Part shown: positions 9,927 through 20,912 of the stretch, piece after piece
Layout: each line of letters starts with the position of its first letter
Position numbering within the stretch: position 1 is the stretch's first letter
Source: Hofstenia miamia
Taxonomy: Eukaryota; Xenacoelomorpha; Acoela
Direction of reading: 5' to 3'
Length of the DNA: 64,000 nt
NCBI GenBank assembly: GCA_004352715.1
Contig: SCFE01000004.1
Coordinates: forward strand, 3,424,394-3,488,393
Notes under the pieces: generated by a model
The model's database searches: none
The model's input: the letters and a program-made list of their open reading frames with translations, nothing else
What the model was told of the DNA's origin: nothing
Made by a program: the position numbers and the translations under genes

Positions 9927-11078
9927 TGAATGTAAAAGAGAATGCATCATTTATTTAACATGTTTCAGCATGCTGCTGCCATTTTCAAAAAGTTTACCAC
10001 TATAAAATTTACAAATGATTCATCAAATTACATTTTTTTATGAATAAATTTCATTACTATGCTCAATATGTTGATGATATACTATTTATATCAGAATATA
10101 ATGTTAAATACTTACTTCCTTCCTTGAATTCTTTAGATTCTGCAATTCAATTCACCATCAAAGAAGAAAACAACAAAAGACTACCATTTCTCAATATTAA
10201 CATTGAAAGAATAAAGAACAAATTTACGTCATCATACTACAGTAAACCAACTGATACAAATTTAGTAATTAACTACAATTCAAACGTACCATTTGCATAC
10301 AAAAAATCCATGATCAAAGGTCTGATACATCGACATTTCATGATTGATCACAATTACGAAGAAATTCATAAATCAATCATTAAGATCAAAGATATATTAA
10401 AGCGTAATGAATATCCAGCATATATAGTCGATAGAATTATAAAAGAAAAACTAGAAGACTTACTACAAAGTCAAGAAACTAAAAACAAACAAAGTGATTA
10501 TTTATACAATTACATCTTTAATATTGAATATCGAGGCATACAATCAATTAAATTACAGAAATATCTGAAAAGAATCACTCCATCATTTTTAAAGATAGGC
10601 TTTATACTAAAGACCAATAAACTAAGACATATAATAGGACTAAAAACAGAAACCAAGATCGAAAACATTTCCAAAGTAATATATGAAATAACTTGCAACT
10701 GTGGTGCACAATACATTGGAAAAACATCAAGGAATTTACAATTAAGAATTAAAGAACACAAAATTCATTTGATCATCTCTGATTATTTAAAGAAATGTAA
10801 TATGAAATTTACATATAAAATTTTATGCAAGGCAATTGATAATTTTCAACTAAGCATCATTGAATCAATTTATATAGAATTAAAGGAACCAAGCTTAAAC
10901 AAAAAAGATGAATATAAATACAAACTAAATTTACCAAAAATATTATAAAAAAAATATAAAAATATGTAATTTGATGAATAATTTATAAATTTTATAGTGG
11001 GAAACTTTTTGAAAATGGCAGCAGCATGCTGAAACATGCTAAATAAATGATGCATTTCTTTTTTAAATTCATATATAA
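9919..11078 (+). mobile_element. Penelope-like element (copy 1) with inverted flanks
   Basis: A coding core at 10040-10948 is flanked by inverted repeats of about 120 bp (9919-10040 and 10954-11078) that share GCATCATTTATTTA and CAGCATGCTGCTGCC. Penelope-like elements often have complex inverted or tandem terminal copies. The insertion cuts the end of the capsid gene. Confidence 0.75.
10040..10948 (+). CDS. Penelope-like RT C-terminus plus GIY-YIG endonuclease
   Basis: 302-residue open frame without stops. It starts inside the reverse transcriptase catalytic region: YAQYVDDILFI carries the Y-x-DD motif. RT thumb residues follow (NNKRLPFLNINIERI, SSYYSKPTDTN). At about residues 220-245 is a GIY-YIG-like nuclease motif, CGAQYIGKTSRNLQLRIKEH. 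The fingers and upstream palm of RT are missing, so the copy is 5'-truncated; the ATG at 10040 is probably fortuitous. The intact frame suggests a recent insertion compared with the surrounding Polinton. Confidence 0.85.
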   Translation: MNKFHYYAQYVDDILFISEYNVKYLLPSLNSLDSAIQFTIKEENNKRLPFLNINIERIKNKFTSSYYSKPTDTNLVINYNSNVPFAYKKSMIKGLIHRHFMIDHNYEEIHKSIIKIKDILKRNEYPAYIVDRIIKEKLEDLLQSQETKNKQSDYLYNYIFNIEYRGIQSIKLQKYLKRITPSFLKIGFILKTNKLRHIIGLKTETKIENISKVIYEITCNCGAQYIGKTSRNLQLRIKEHKIHLIISDYLKKCNMKFTYKILCKAIDNFQLSIIESIYIELKEPSLNKKDEYKYKLNLPKIL

Positions 11079-11094
11079 ACTCAAGAATCATATA

Positions 11095-12425
11095 TAATGA
11101 TTTGAGATTTTAATGTGCTTAGATATTGTATATAGTTCATCATAATGTGTAAAAGACAATTGAAAAATGCTAGTCCATTTGACATTCTTAGAATTGTAAT
11201 TTTTTTCAACTTTGAATGTTTTCATAGCAAGGTCTCCTCATACTGACAGTATTTTAGAAATGTAGTCTTTTCATCAACAAGTGGGATAATTCCTTGTTGA
11301 ATGTTAAAAAACAATCCCCCGTACTAAATTTTAAGTTTGATCATCTCCTAGAAGTTGAATCTTAGACTTTTTTGAACATCCATTAGGAATTTGTAAATGA
11401 TGCTTTCTTGAATCAGTTCCATAGAAAGTTTGTCTACCTTCAAGGTTTGTTTTCACCTAGTAAACTTTTTGAAAATTCCTTGAAAAATTCCACATGCTTC
11501 ATTTTTACTTTAAATTTGTTATAAATATTTCTTTGTAAGTGATGATAAAAAATGACTGCTTTGGAATATCTATCAAAATAATCTTTATCAATTTCTGGTT
11601 CTTCTCAATATTATATATTGCATGTATTAAATCAATTTTAATGCATGCTCTACTAATGTATTTTTTCTCAAGTGTTTTATTAGTAAGGAAGGAATTATTA
11701 CTCACTCCTGTATTAATGTTCTAATTTTTGTATTTTATTATTCAATGAGAGTGTGTACAACCATTGTATTCTTTTACAAATATTGTATAACTGACATTAA
11801 TTATTTTTAGCAGATGGGATTAAATTGGCATATTCTATTTGGGAAATGGTGAGTCAACTTATCATGCATTAGAGAGTTTTTGATGTGCAGAATTAGCTTT
11901 GTGTGTTACTTTGCATCAAGCATAAAAGACCAGTGCAAATTATTGACTAGGTATCACTTAACATGTCAGAGATCAAATGCTCTGGTAATGGTTTCTTTGA
12001 CAGGCGCTAATAGGTTTTGGATTGAAATTGCATGAAGTCAATGTTTTCAGAGAATGGAATGAGATGAGTAATTAACTTGATGTTTTGAAGATGGTTTTCA
12101 ACATTGGAGCAAATTTGGGTAACAAATACAGAAAGAACTTGGTATGCTAAATACTTTTAAACAATTTTATATATGGTAATGTTTGACTCAGTTACACATT
12201 GATGAAAATATTTTATTTCCCAGCATACATGTTTTTTTGGAATAAATGAATTTTTGCATTGATTGTTTATCTGATTATATTCATTTTATCTCTTTACATC
12301 ATGCATGATTAAACTAAATTATATACATTTTTGGTTTACAGATCTATTTACATTTAGGTTATTTTTTCCTATGTACACATTTTTTTGATTAAAACCAAAT
12401 TACAAATGTTGAATTATTAAAACTT
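11095..12425 (-). repeat. right inverted arm of Polinton 1
   Basis: Reverse-complement copy of 4064-5926 with two internal deletions of about 185 and 345 bp. It holds a shortened, non-functional ATPase copy on the minus strand at about 11100-11610, without Walker A and B. The tip GAATTATTAAAACTTAA ends at 12425. Confidence 0.85.
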
Positions 12426-13279
12426 AAATTGATTTAATTGCTTTTATTTAATTGCTACAATTGACTGAATAGAATTATTTAGACACTATAAATTTTTTAA
12501 CTAACAATTTAAATTACAAATGTAGAATTATTAATAAAACTCAAATTCTTTGTAAATGTTTTGCTAATGAATTTAATGTGAATCCTGCTACACTCATTTC
12601 AAGTTTATACTTTTATGCAAATGTGGAATTTTGGCAATACAAAACAATGGAAAAGTGGAAGACTGTGTGATGCATACAATCATGTAAACAAGACCTAATA
12701 ATCAAATAAAATTGAACAATGGTGTGTAAGTTGAGAAAAGCCATGTAAATGTATGCAGCCATATAAAGCAAGTAAGAGTGAAAAAACATGGAAAAGTCAA
12801 TAAAAGATGAATCAGTCTACAATGTGTACAACCTGAAAAAACATGGAAAGTCAAGAAAAGATGCATCAGTCAGCAAACATGTACAACCTGAAAAAAATCA
12901 TGCAAACCAAAAAGAAGTGTAAAGAAAAGATCACAATGTAAAATCTAATATATAATAATTTTTGTATATAGAAAATGCATGTGTATATACATTTTTATTA
13001 ATATTGCATGTAAAAATTTTAGGAAATAAATTTTTGGTTCTATACATAAACTATGTTTTACTATTTCTGAAAATGTAGGTTGCTTTTATTATGTATTACG
13101 CCTTTAAGTATAGCAATTACTTTCCCTTTTTTGTGAAAATGCATGGAATTTCTTACAATGAAATATCAATGTATTTGAAATAAACATTGTATGTAGCAAT
13201 GGTTAATCAATTGAATTGTGTTGTGTATAGCAAATATTTTTCCTTGATTTGTGAAAATGAATTAAACACATGGAATTTT
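12426..13279. repeat. repeat-rich flank with a 55-bp minisatellite
   Basis: Contains a second copy of the Polinton 1 tip sequence at about 12511-12545 and a short tandem array at 12781-12893. The array has about two units of 55 bp, each with GAAAAAACATGGAAA and TGTACAACCT. No gene seen. Confidence 0.6.
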
Positions 13280-14147
13280 TACAATGAAATAGTGTGTTTT
13301 GAAAACAAAATGTAGACTTTTTTTGTAAGTTTTCATGAAAAATGAGATAAACACTGTATGTGTAAGCTTTTCAAAATCATGGAAAATTGATTATCAAAAA
13401 TGCTGTGTGTGATAGTGTAGTTTATTGACAAAAATGAAATAAGGTTTTTTGAAAGTTCCCAAATTACATTGTAAACATTGTACATGTAATCATTAGAAAT
13501 AATGGAAAATTGATCAACAAAACATAATGGGTGATAATGGGGTATATTAACAAAAACAGTGTAGCCTTTAGATGTAGTATATACTGAAAATGAAAAAAAA
13601 ATTGTATGTGGCAATGGTTAATCAATTGAAGCATATGAAATTTTTTGAAGTGTGCAATAACACATGTAAACTAAATCATATAACATCACTATAGCAAACT
13701 ATATGTAAACTAAATAGGCCCCAACATGTAAATGAATCACCATGAAAATCAATCATCTTGTAAATGTTGTCAATCATTGCAAAATCAACCCTCACAAACA
13801 TTAATGATTCAGCAATTACATCACTGCTAGATGGCATTGTAAACCCTCAGTCAATATCTGTGAATCTTTAGAGACCATGAGTCAGAGTTTATAAAAAGTG
13901 ATATTTGTGGAACCAAGGCTTGCTCTCCCTTACTACTGATCAGCTCACTCATTCTAGATACAAGAAGGCACCTCATACATACACTGATCTGCCCTCCTCC
14001 AGCAATTTGATTACACACTGTTGTTGAGGAGATGCTTCCTTGACTTTTGCTGAATGCATTGCCTACTATCTACTGGATAGATTTTAAGCAAAATACCACA
14101 TACTGCCAGTGTTGCCTATCCTAAACCAATTGATTACATTTTTGTCT
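13280..14147 (+). repeat. third Polinton-terminal-repeat-like segment
   Basis: From AGTGTGTTTTGAAAACAAAA onwards it matches the inner part of the Polinton 2 right repeat (28019-28400) in the same orientation, for example ATGGTTAATCAATTGAAGC and ACATCACTATAGCAAA. It may be a relict of another Polinton copy. 13440-14147 recurs after the N at 14148. Confidence 0.65.
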
Positions 14148-14148
14148 N
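14148..14148. other. single-N contig junction with 708-bp duplicate
   Basis: 13440-14147 and 14149-14856 are the same sequence with equal length. One copy ends at the N and the other begins after it, the signature of an unmerged contig overlap. Confidence 0.8.
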
Positions 14149-14856
14149 TAAGGTTTTTTGAAAGTTCCCAAATTACATTGTAAACATTGTACATGTAATC
14201 ATTAGAAATAATGGAAAATTGATCAACAAAACATAATGGGTGATAATGGGGTATATTAACAAAAACAGTGTAGCCTTTAGATGTAGTATATACTGAAAAT
14301 GAAAAAAAAATTGTATGTGGCAATGGTTAATCAATTGAAGCATATGAAATTTTTTGAAGTGTGCAATAACACATGTAAACTAAATCATATAACATCACTA
14401 TAGCAAACTATATGTAAACTAAATAGGCCCCAACATGTAAATGAATCACCATGAAAATCAATCATCTTGTAAATGTTGTCAATCATTGCAAAATCAACCC
14501 TCACAAACATTAATGATTCAGCAATTACATCACTGCTAGATGGCATTGTAAACCCTCAGTCAATATCTGTGAATCTTTAGAGACCATGAGTCAGAGTTTA
14601 TAAAAAGTGATATTTGTGGAACCAAGGCTTGCTCTCCCTTACTACTGATCAGCTCACTCATTCTAGATACAAGAAGGCACCTCATACATACACTGATCTG
14701 CCCTCCTCCAGCAATTTGATTACACACTGTTGTTGAGGAGATGCTTCCTTGACTTTTGCTGAATGCATTGCCTACTATCTACTGGATAGATTTTAAGCAA
14801 AATACCACATACTGCCAGTGTTGCCTATCCTAAACCAATTGATTACATTTTTGTCT
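14149..14856 (+). repeat. duplicate of 13440-14147 (probable assembly artefact)
   Basis: 708 bp matching the sequence left of the N; see the junction at 14148. Confidence 0.8.
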
Positions 14857-14872
14857 TTTACTATGTTTTGAC

Positions 14873-15121
14873 TTAACAGCACACTAACAAGTCTTTGTAC
14901 CCCATTTCAATCAGTCTGCTACTGATAGTCTGCACACACACTTGGAAATTAGCATCCTGACAACACTCAGCAGGAAGAATTTTGCATGAATTAAAGTGAT
15001 CTTTACATGCAAAATGAGCAAGACAATGGTCTTGTTCTGCAATACTAATCTGTAGATTGCTTGAAAACATTCCTGAATAAAAACTTCTTGAATCTTGATG
15101 GTGTTTCAAGATCTAATTAAC
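14873..15121 (-). CDS. cysteine-rich orphan exon, unrecognised
   Basis: On the minus strand, after AACAGTTAATTAG, a frame of about 82 codons is open to the TAA at 14873. It has nine cysteines, four of them in the pairs AECCQDA and LVCC at the end, and segments FACKDHFNSCK and FQVCVQTISSRL. An internal Met lies at 15109. Cys spacing matches no family I recognise. It lies 275 bp outside the left end of Polinton 2 and could belong to that element class or to a host gene with the other exons elsewhere. Confidence 0.3.
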
Positions 15122-15394
15122 TGTTACATTTGGGATTACAACTAATTGTGCAATTATCATCTAAGTTAGGTCTTTTTTGCCAAATGCAAGTATATGATTA
15201 TGTGCACAAAAGGCTTTTCCAAAAGAAATGACTCATAAAATGTTGAGTTCTACCTAACAGCACTTTTTTAAAATCTGCATTGTATGCAGAAAATAGTTTT
15301 TAAGTTATGTCAAACAATATCAAAAATATATTATTGCATTTAAATTCAAATTCTACTGAACATTGCTATCAAATACTTATGATCCATGAAGGAC

Positions 15395-17345
15395 TTACAA
15401 ACTCAAAACTCATTAAAAACAATTTTAAAATAACAAGTTAGGGAATAATTCAATAATAAAAATAATATTTAAATCTAATTTTCAAACTGTGACATCACTA
15501 TAAATGCATTTGCTCTAATTATATTTTTAAGTTGTTAATTTTTAATTTATTTCAAATGATTTTGTAAAATTTATTAATTACATTCAAATAGAAAATTTTG
15601 TAAGCATTATAATTAAACAAATTTTCAAGGAAAAGCCAATAATTTAATTAAAAAAACGCTTTCCCAATCTAAAATTCAAACAATAGAACAAAAACATTTG
15701 AAAAATTAAAATTTCATGATGTAGGTAACACTTAATTTCTCAGTTTATCAAATGAAAATTATGCTTTGCAAACACTACAATGTAAAAAGCCTAAAAAATG
15801 CAACCTAACAGATGACATACAAAAGTGGGAACTTAGCCATTGTATTTGTTGCACATATTTTTAGTTATACTTTATCTTTTCCAACTTAATGAAATACTAT
15901 TTTTGATATCTGAAATTCCAAGAATTAGTGTTCAATTTTATTATTGTGAGTAATTTATATCATTTTACATATTGTGTATTAAATCAAGCATTAATTTTTT
16001 ATATAATCAATTTTATAATACATCATATTAAATAATTAGTTTACTCATTATGTGTTGTATGTAAAATGCAAGCTTAATTATAGTGAAGGATTAGGCATAA
16101 GAAAGATTTGCTTATTTAAGACTTAATGTTTTCCTTTATTTTAAGTTTAAATGTAGGGTCAAGGTTTTTTGAAATTGTATGTTAGAATAAGCTTGCCTTC
16201 ATATCACTTCTTAAATACATGTACCTTATTGTTTCCAAAAGTGTGAAATTAAGCTCTTTAGGTGTTTTGATTTTCAATGTTTTTAATTACTCAGAGCTCT
16301 ATTTGAAAATTATCAAATATCATCACTCCTATTGTCACATCTTCTACATTCTTACAGGGTTATGTTTCATTTGCTGTGGTATTCATATTACCCATGCTGT
16401 TCACCATGCCATATCCTCTACTCTGATGGGTATGATTGTGTGTTGCCTTTGTATTGATATTGTTGCATCTTCTACAATACATGGCTTTGTGGTGATGCAA
16501 GGTTTAGGTGCCATGTCACATCCTATGTGGTTGTATATGATCTTGTTGCCTCTGTATGAACACATCCATAATTGCATCAAAAACATGAAATCATGTTATG
16601 GCATGATGTCTTACTAAGAATATAGTAGAAGCATCTCTCTTTACAAATGTAATTACCATGTACATATGTGAGTTTAATTTAGTCATTAATTGAGAGACCT
16701 GATTTTGATAAGGAGCTCCAATTCTTTTCAAAACTCTCATTTGGCATTTATATTATATGATAGTTGCTTAATAACTCATCTAAATAATTCTTCCTAAAAG
16801 TTTTATCTTGTAGTTCTCTAATGTATAATATAATTGAGAAGTTAGCTGCCAAGGGTGAGGAGGTAGCATATGCTGAACAGTAGTGATACAAGGGGCAATC
16901 TCATTCCAATGGGACAACTTGATTCACCAATATTGATGGTTGTTTAATTGCTGACTCACCCACTTGACATTATTAACACTAATGGGTTTTGACAACTGCT
17001 AATTGATTTGTGGCACTTTTTTAAATTGATTTTTCAAGTAAGTTTGCTTACATTTACAATGATTCATGTTAGGGCCAACATATACATATCACAATGACTC
17101 AATTTAGTTTACATTTGCAGCATGTTTTGCTATGCCCCACATTATTCACATGGCTTACACCCACATGTCTTATAATAACACACTTCAAAAAATTTCATAT
17201 GCTTCAATTGATTAACCATCACCATGCACAATGTTTATTTCATTTTTGGTATTATACTACATGTAAAGACTACACACTGTTTTTGTTAATATACCTCATT
17301 AACACATTTATTGTATCATGTTTTTTTCCAACCAATGAATATTTT
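15395..17345 (+). repeat. left terminal inverted repeat of Polinton 2
   Basis: Reverse complement of 28020-30096, from about AAACTCAAAACT at the outer end to GAATATTTTTC near 17345. Identity is very high in the central 1.2 kb and drops towards the inner edge. Confidence 0.85.
16219..16617 (+). CDS. 132-codon ORF inside the left terminal repeat
   Basis: An ATG-started frame of 132 residues with hydrophobic, Cys/His-rich stretches (FYILTGLCFICCGIHITHAVHH, shown in parts: FYILTGLCF, HITHAVHH) and possible membrane segments. Its twin is at 28877-29275. The four nucleotide differences between the copies all change an amino acid (Ile/Met, Gly/Cys, Ala/Val, His/Tyr) and none is silent. That argues against protein-level constraint. 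No family recognised; it may be a chance frame conserved by repeat identity. Confidence 0.25.
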   Translation: MYLIVSKSVKLSSLGVLIFNVFNYSELYLKIIKYHHSYCHIFYILTGLCFICCGIHITHAVHHAISSTLMGMIVCCLCIDIVASSTIHGFVVMQGLGAMSHPMWLYMILLPLYEHIHNCIKNMKSCYGMMSY

Positions 17346-18025
17346 TCATAAGCTCCATGTATTTCCATTGGCTGGTCAATTTATATATTCACCTCATTTC
17401 ATTGGATAAAATCATTATTTTTCTTCTACACAAACTTGACCTTCTTATTCTTTCTGATAAATGTTTTGTTGAAACACCATCACATGGTTATAACCTGCTA
17501 ACACAGGAGATGATGTCCCCACCACCTGCACCTGCAAAAGAAAAACACAAGACTCACCACAAATGAGGATGTCTTATAGTCAATAAAAATTTGATTGTCT
17601 TCCCCATCTCCAACATGAGCAACGATAACCATGTTTTACAATGCTTAAACAAGGTTAATTCCCAACCATAAACCTGTATTTTTTCAAATGCAAGCCCAGC
17701 TAGCAAACTACCAAAAAAAACTCTGGCTAATAATTGAGGACATTGTTCAGCTGAACACATGATATGGTATCATGGTAAAGATAAGACTCAACAATGGTTT
17801 TTACCACTTCCTACCTAAATGATATGTCAATGCATTGGGTGAGGATTACAAAACTCAGGTAAGTAAAAAACGATTTCACAATGATGACATGGAAATCATG
17901 AGTGGTGGCAATAATGTAAATGATATTGTATTAGAATTCAGTAAATAAAAATATAGTTTTGTTTTCTACATCTCTTTCTACATGTACAGTTTTATAAAAA
18001 TAATACTAGTAAAAATCATTGATTA
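17346..18025. other. Polinton 2 interior, no supported gene
   Basis: AT-rich with two short frames (17357-17566 plus, 17554-17760 minus) that lack splice or family support. I see nothing else. Confidence 0.4.
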
Positions 18026-18300
18026 TTAGTTACAGTGGCTTTGCAATAAACTTTTTAAATTTACATTGATTATTAGCAAATGTAGAAATTTAAAATATTC
18101 TTTTATACAGTCTATAGAATTTCCCATGTTCTGTGGGTACCAATAGCTGTGATTGAGTAAATTTTCCTCAGGTTGAGAGATTAATTGACTTAAAAACTCA
18201 CAGTTCATTCTATCACATGCCCAAAACACAGTTTCTCTTCTTCCAGACAAATTCAGAGATTTGATAAAAGTAATCATTTGCTCATTTGTTAGGTTTCCTT
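18026..18300 (-). CDS. unrecognised exon in Polinton 2
   Basis: Minus-strand frame of about 90 codons beginning directly after a good acceptor (GGGTTTACAG, AG at 18301-18302) and ending at TAA 18026. It reads GNLTNEQMITFIKSLNLSG, then ETVFWACDRMNCEF. Residues are mixed and soluble, unlike random AT-rich translation. No family recognised. It lies upstream of further minus-strand relicts at 19027-19330 and 19872-20318, so a small minus-strand gene set may exist here. Confidence 0.35.
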
Positions 18301-18532
18301 CTGTAAACCCAATAATAATAAAATAATTATTAATTAAAAATTAATTTTTATATTTTCAACTATTATCATGTATTGTTTGTTTGGAAAATATTTCATAAAC
18401 CAGTGTTTTTATTCACATGGATATGGACTAAACCTTGATTTAATGGGTCAGCTTCTATTTTTGATTGAAATTGTATGTGTAATAATATTTCTTCTATAAA
18501 TTATATTTTCTCCATTTTTTTGTTTTTTATTT

Positions 18533-18830
18533 TAAGCAAATGATAATTTTTTGTTGCATGCTATTTATTTTTGAAGAATTTACTAATTGATTTTGATGTA
18601 ACCTATAATGATCACAAAAAACTTTAGTTTTGTATTTAAGCAAAATGTTAATTTTGTGTTTGACATATATTTTGCAAAACCAGGAATTTTTACTTCTTTG
18701 CTAATCCAGCTTGTAATAAACATAAAAGAGATATAATTGATCTTGTAATTTAAGCAAATGATAATTTTAGCATTTATATTTATTTTTTAAGAATTTTACT
18801 AATGCTATTGTAACTCATAATAAAACAGAG
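18533..18830 (+). repeat. degenerate tandem repeat, about 110-bp period
   Basis: TAAGCAAATGATAATTTT recurs near 18533, 18639 and 18752 with related sequence between. Confidence 0.5.
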
Positions 18831-19026
18831 ACTTCATGTTAAACATAGTTAATTTACATAATTTAGTGAAAATAACATATATGAATAATATTTCAGTTTA
18901 CATTACATGGGTGATGTTAATAATAATAGCATTTAGTATTCTACATGTCTAAAAATAAAACACAGATGGAGAGTTATATATGCATCTAATTCAAATACAT
19001 CTATGCAAAAAAGAAAGTTTAATGTA

Positions 19027-19330
19027 AAGTTCACTTGATTGCACCCTTGTCATCTTCCCACCAATTAATAGCTTCACATCCTCTTCATTAACCTGAGATG
19101 TATATCTTCTTGGAAGATAGCAGTATTCATTTCTATTGAGTGTGAGCTATATTGCTCAACCATACCTTGTTTCTAATGACATTGCATGTTGTATTTCTCT
19201 CCACTCTCTGATTTGGACATTGGTGCATTAGATTCTAGTACCAGATGGGTTATTACCAACATCTTGGAGGGCTTTCATCAGTCTTCCTTGATTGTAAATC
19301 TCTTCATTGCACATTTTAACAACTTATTTC
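19027..19330 (-). pseudogene. degenerate coding relict in Polinton 2
   Basis: The minus-strand frame from an ATG near 19320 reads MCNEEIYNQGRLMKALQDVG, continues as REWREIQHAMSLETRYG, and ends with YCYLPRRYTSQVNEEDVKLL. It is interrupted by TAA, TGA and TAG. Composition is protein-like and has fewer stops than expected for 70% AT DNA, but no family was recognised. Likely a broken Polinton gene. Confidence 0.4.
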
Positions 19331-19581
19331 TGATTTGAATGTATAATAATTTTTAAAAAAGGATACTAGGGTTTTATACCCCTAAAATCAAGTAACCCCT
19401 TAAAATCAAGAACCAATAAACTTTTCAAGATCTGGATGCTGGAAGCCAATAATTTTTGGGTACTAATGATTTTAATTTCCACTAGATGATGCTAATGAAA
19501 TACAATACTCAGCTAACTAAATTTTTTAAAAAAATATATATATGTCAATGTATACAACTATATGAATTTACAAATTTTAGC

Positions 19582-19715
19582 TAACCCATGTTAAGTTTTA
19601 AAACTAAAAGTATTTAAGGTGGATGGTTATATGAATTTTGCTAATGTTTTAACTTGAAATAATTATTTTTAGTTGTTAACCCATGCTAGGTTTTAGAACA
19701 AAAAGTATTTATGGT
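19582..19715 (+). repeat. tandem duplication of about 97 bp
   Basis: TAACCCATGTTAAGTTTTA and TAACCCATGCTAGGTTTTA with a shared AAAAGTATTTA lie 96-97 bp apart. Confidence 0.55.
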
Positions 19716-19871
19716 TATACAAACTTGGTAATATTTCAAAAAATGAAATGAAAATAATAATATCTATATGTTAGTATTTCTTGTACTTTGTTATTTAATT
19801 AGATGTATACATACAAATTGGTGTATGAGATAGGAAAAAGATAAATACACAACTAGTTACATTTTATTTAT

Positions 19872-20318
19872 TTAAAGCTTATCAACTATACACAATTCTA
19901 AATAATGTCCATGCTTGAGAGAAAGTGTTATATGTCTGTTTTTATATTCTAACAATGTAAAAATTTGTGAAATTGCAAAGTCTAATGAAAACCCATCTTT
20001 GTACATCTTATCCATGTTGGCTTTTAATATTTGCACTGAATCAAATGTATGTGGGAGATTTTCACAACATACCCATTATAATTTTGACATATCAATTATA
20101 CAATCTTCATTGTCAACCCCAAAACATGTCTCACACTGCACCTCTGATGGGTGAAATTGAATGTGTAATATTTTATTTTTTGTAAGCAGAATATCCTCAT
20201 AATTTACCAGTTTATCCAAATTTATTAATATACACAACTGGTCTTCCAATAGAATGAATTTTTGTAGTATGTTGCCAAAACTTGATTCAAAAGCTGAACA
20301 GGGTTCCATCTCTCCCAA
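19872..20318 (-). pseudogene. unrecognised 148-codon gene of Polinton 2, one in-frame TAA
   Basis: Minus-strand frame from ATG 20318 to TAA 19872 with a single internal TAA after codon 80. The first part is acidic and amphipathic (SAFESSFGNILQKFILLEDQ, VQCETCFGVDNEDC). The second part reads WVCCENLPHTFDSVQ and FSLDFAISQIFTLLEYKNR. The two halves have the same character and frame, so the stop is probably a recent lesion. No family recognised. It sits opposite in strand to the two-exon gene at 20913 and to PolB. Confidence 0.4.
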
Positions 20319-20912
20319 AAAATTGTTAATATTTAATTAAAATATCTATAAATTTTATACACCCACAAGATTTGTGATAGGCTAATTTCACTCTTTTAAA
20401 AATTTCTATATATGGTAATATTTAATAATAGTAATACCTGGTTTACTGTATATCCAAAAAATTTTAAAAAATGTTTAAAAAAAGTCAAACAAAGACATGT
20501 GAATTCCTATCATGTTAAGTTTACATTTTAAAAATCTGGTGCAACTCCTTTTGCAAAATACTGGGAAAATTATTTAGTATGATTTTAACCACCCACTTTA
20601 GTATTGCCAATCACCTGAAAACTTGTTGTTTTAAAAGCTTTTACATTAAAACTTTTCCCGCAAAATATACAAGTTGTGTTTTAACAGAATTTTTATAAAA
20701 GCATTTCTTGGAGAACCTGTCAACATGTCAAAATGTTAAAAGTTTTTGCATAAACTCATTATGGAAGGCAATTAACGTTACACCTTGGTAATTGGATATT
20801 TTGATTTGTTTGCTCATCCAATCATAAACCCTAGATTAGCAAAACTGAATTCCATTCTCATTTTCAACTTTTAGTTATTAAGTTTGTTTTTAATTTATGT
20901 ATTACCTTTAAA
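20319..20912. other. non-coding spacer between divergent genes
   Basis: AT-rich spacer between the minus-strand gene ending its 5' side at 20318 and the plus-strand gene starting at 20913. It may hold both promoters; no specific motif was identified. Confidence 0.4.

Larger units (their letters stand above)
4064..12425 (+). mobile_element. Polinton/Maverick element 1, degraded, with nested insertions
   Basis: Polintons are large self-synthesising DNA transposons with virus-like genes. This copy has inverted end arms (4064-5926 and 11095-12425). Between them, on the plus strand, are a packaging ATPase, a small unknown protein, an integrase, a small core-like protein and a capsid protein. No PolB or protease is visible. 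A mariner-type element splits the integrase and a Penelope-like element sits at the broken end of the capsid gene. At 8.4 kb, including about 2.4 kb of insertions, it is well short of a complete 15-20 kb Polinton. The left tip touches an LTR end, so a nested insertion or scaffold break may have removed outer sequence. Confidence 0.85.

Noticed and set aside
16401-16586. Minus-strand frame antisense to the terminal-repeat ORF (twin at 28908-29093)
   Set aside because: It is a shadow of the frame on the other strand and shares its repeat-driven conservation.
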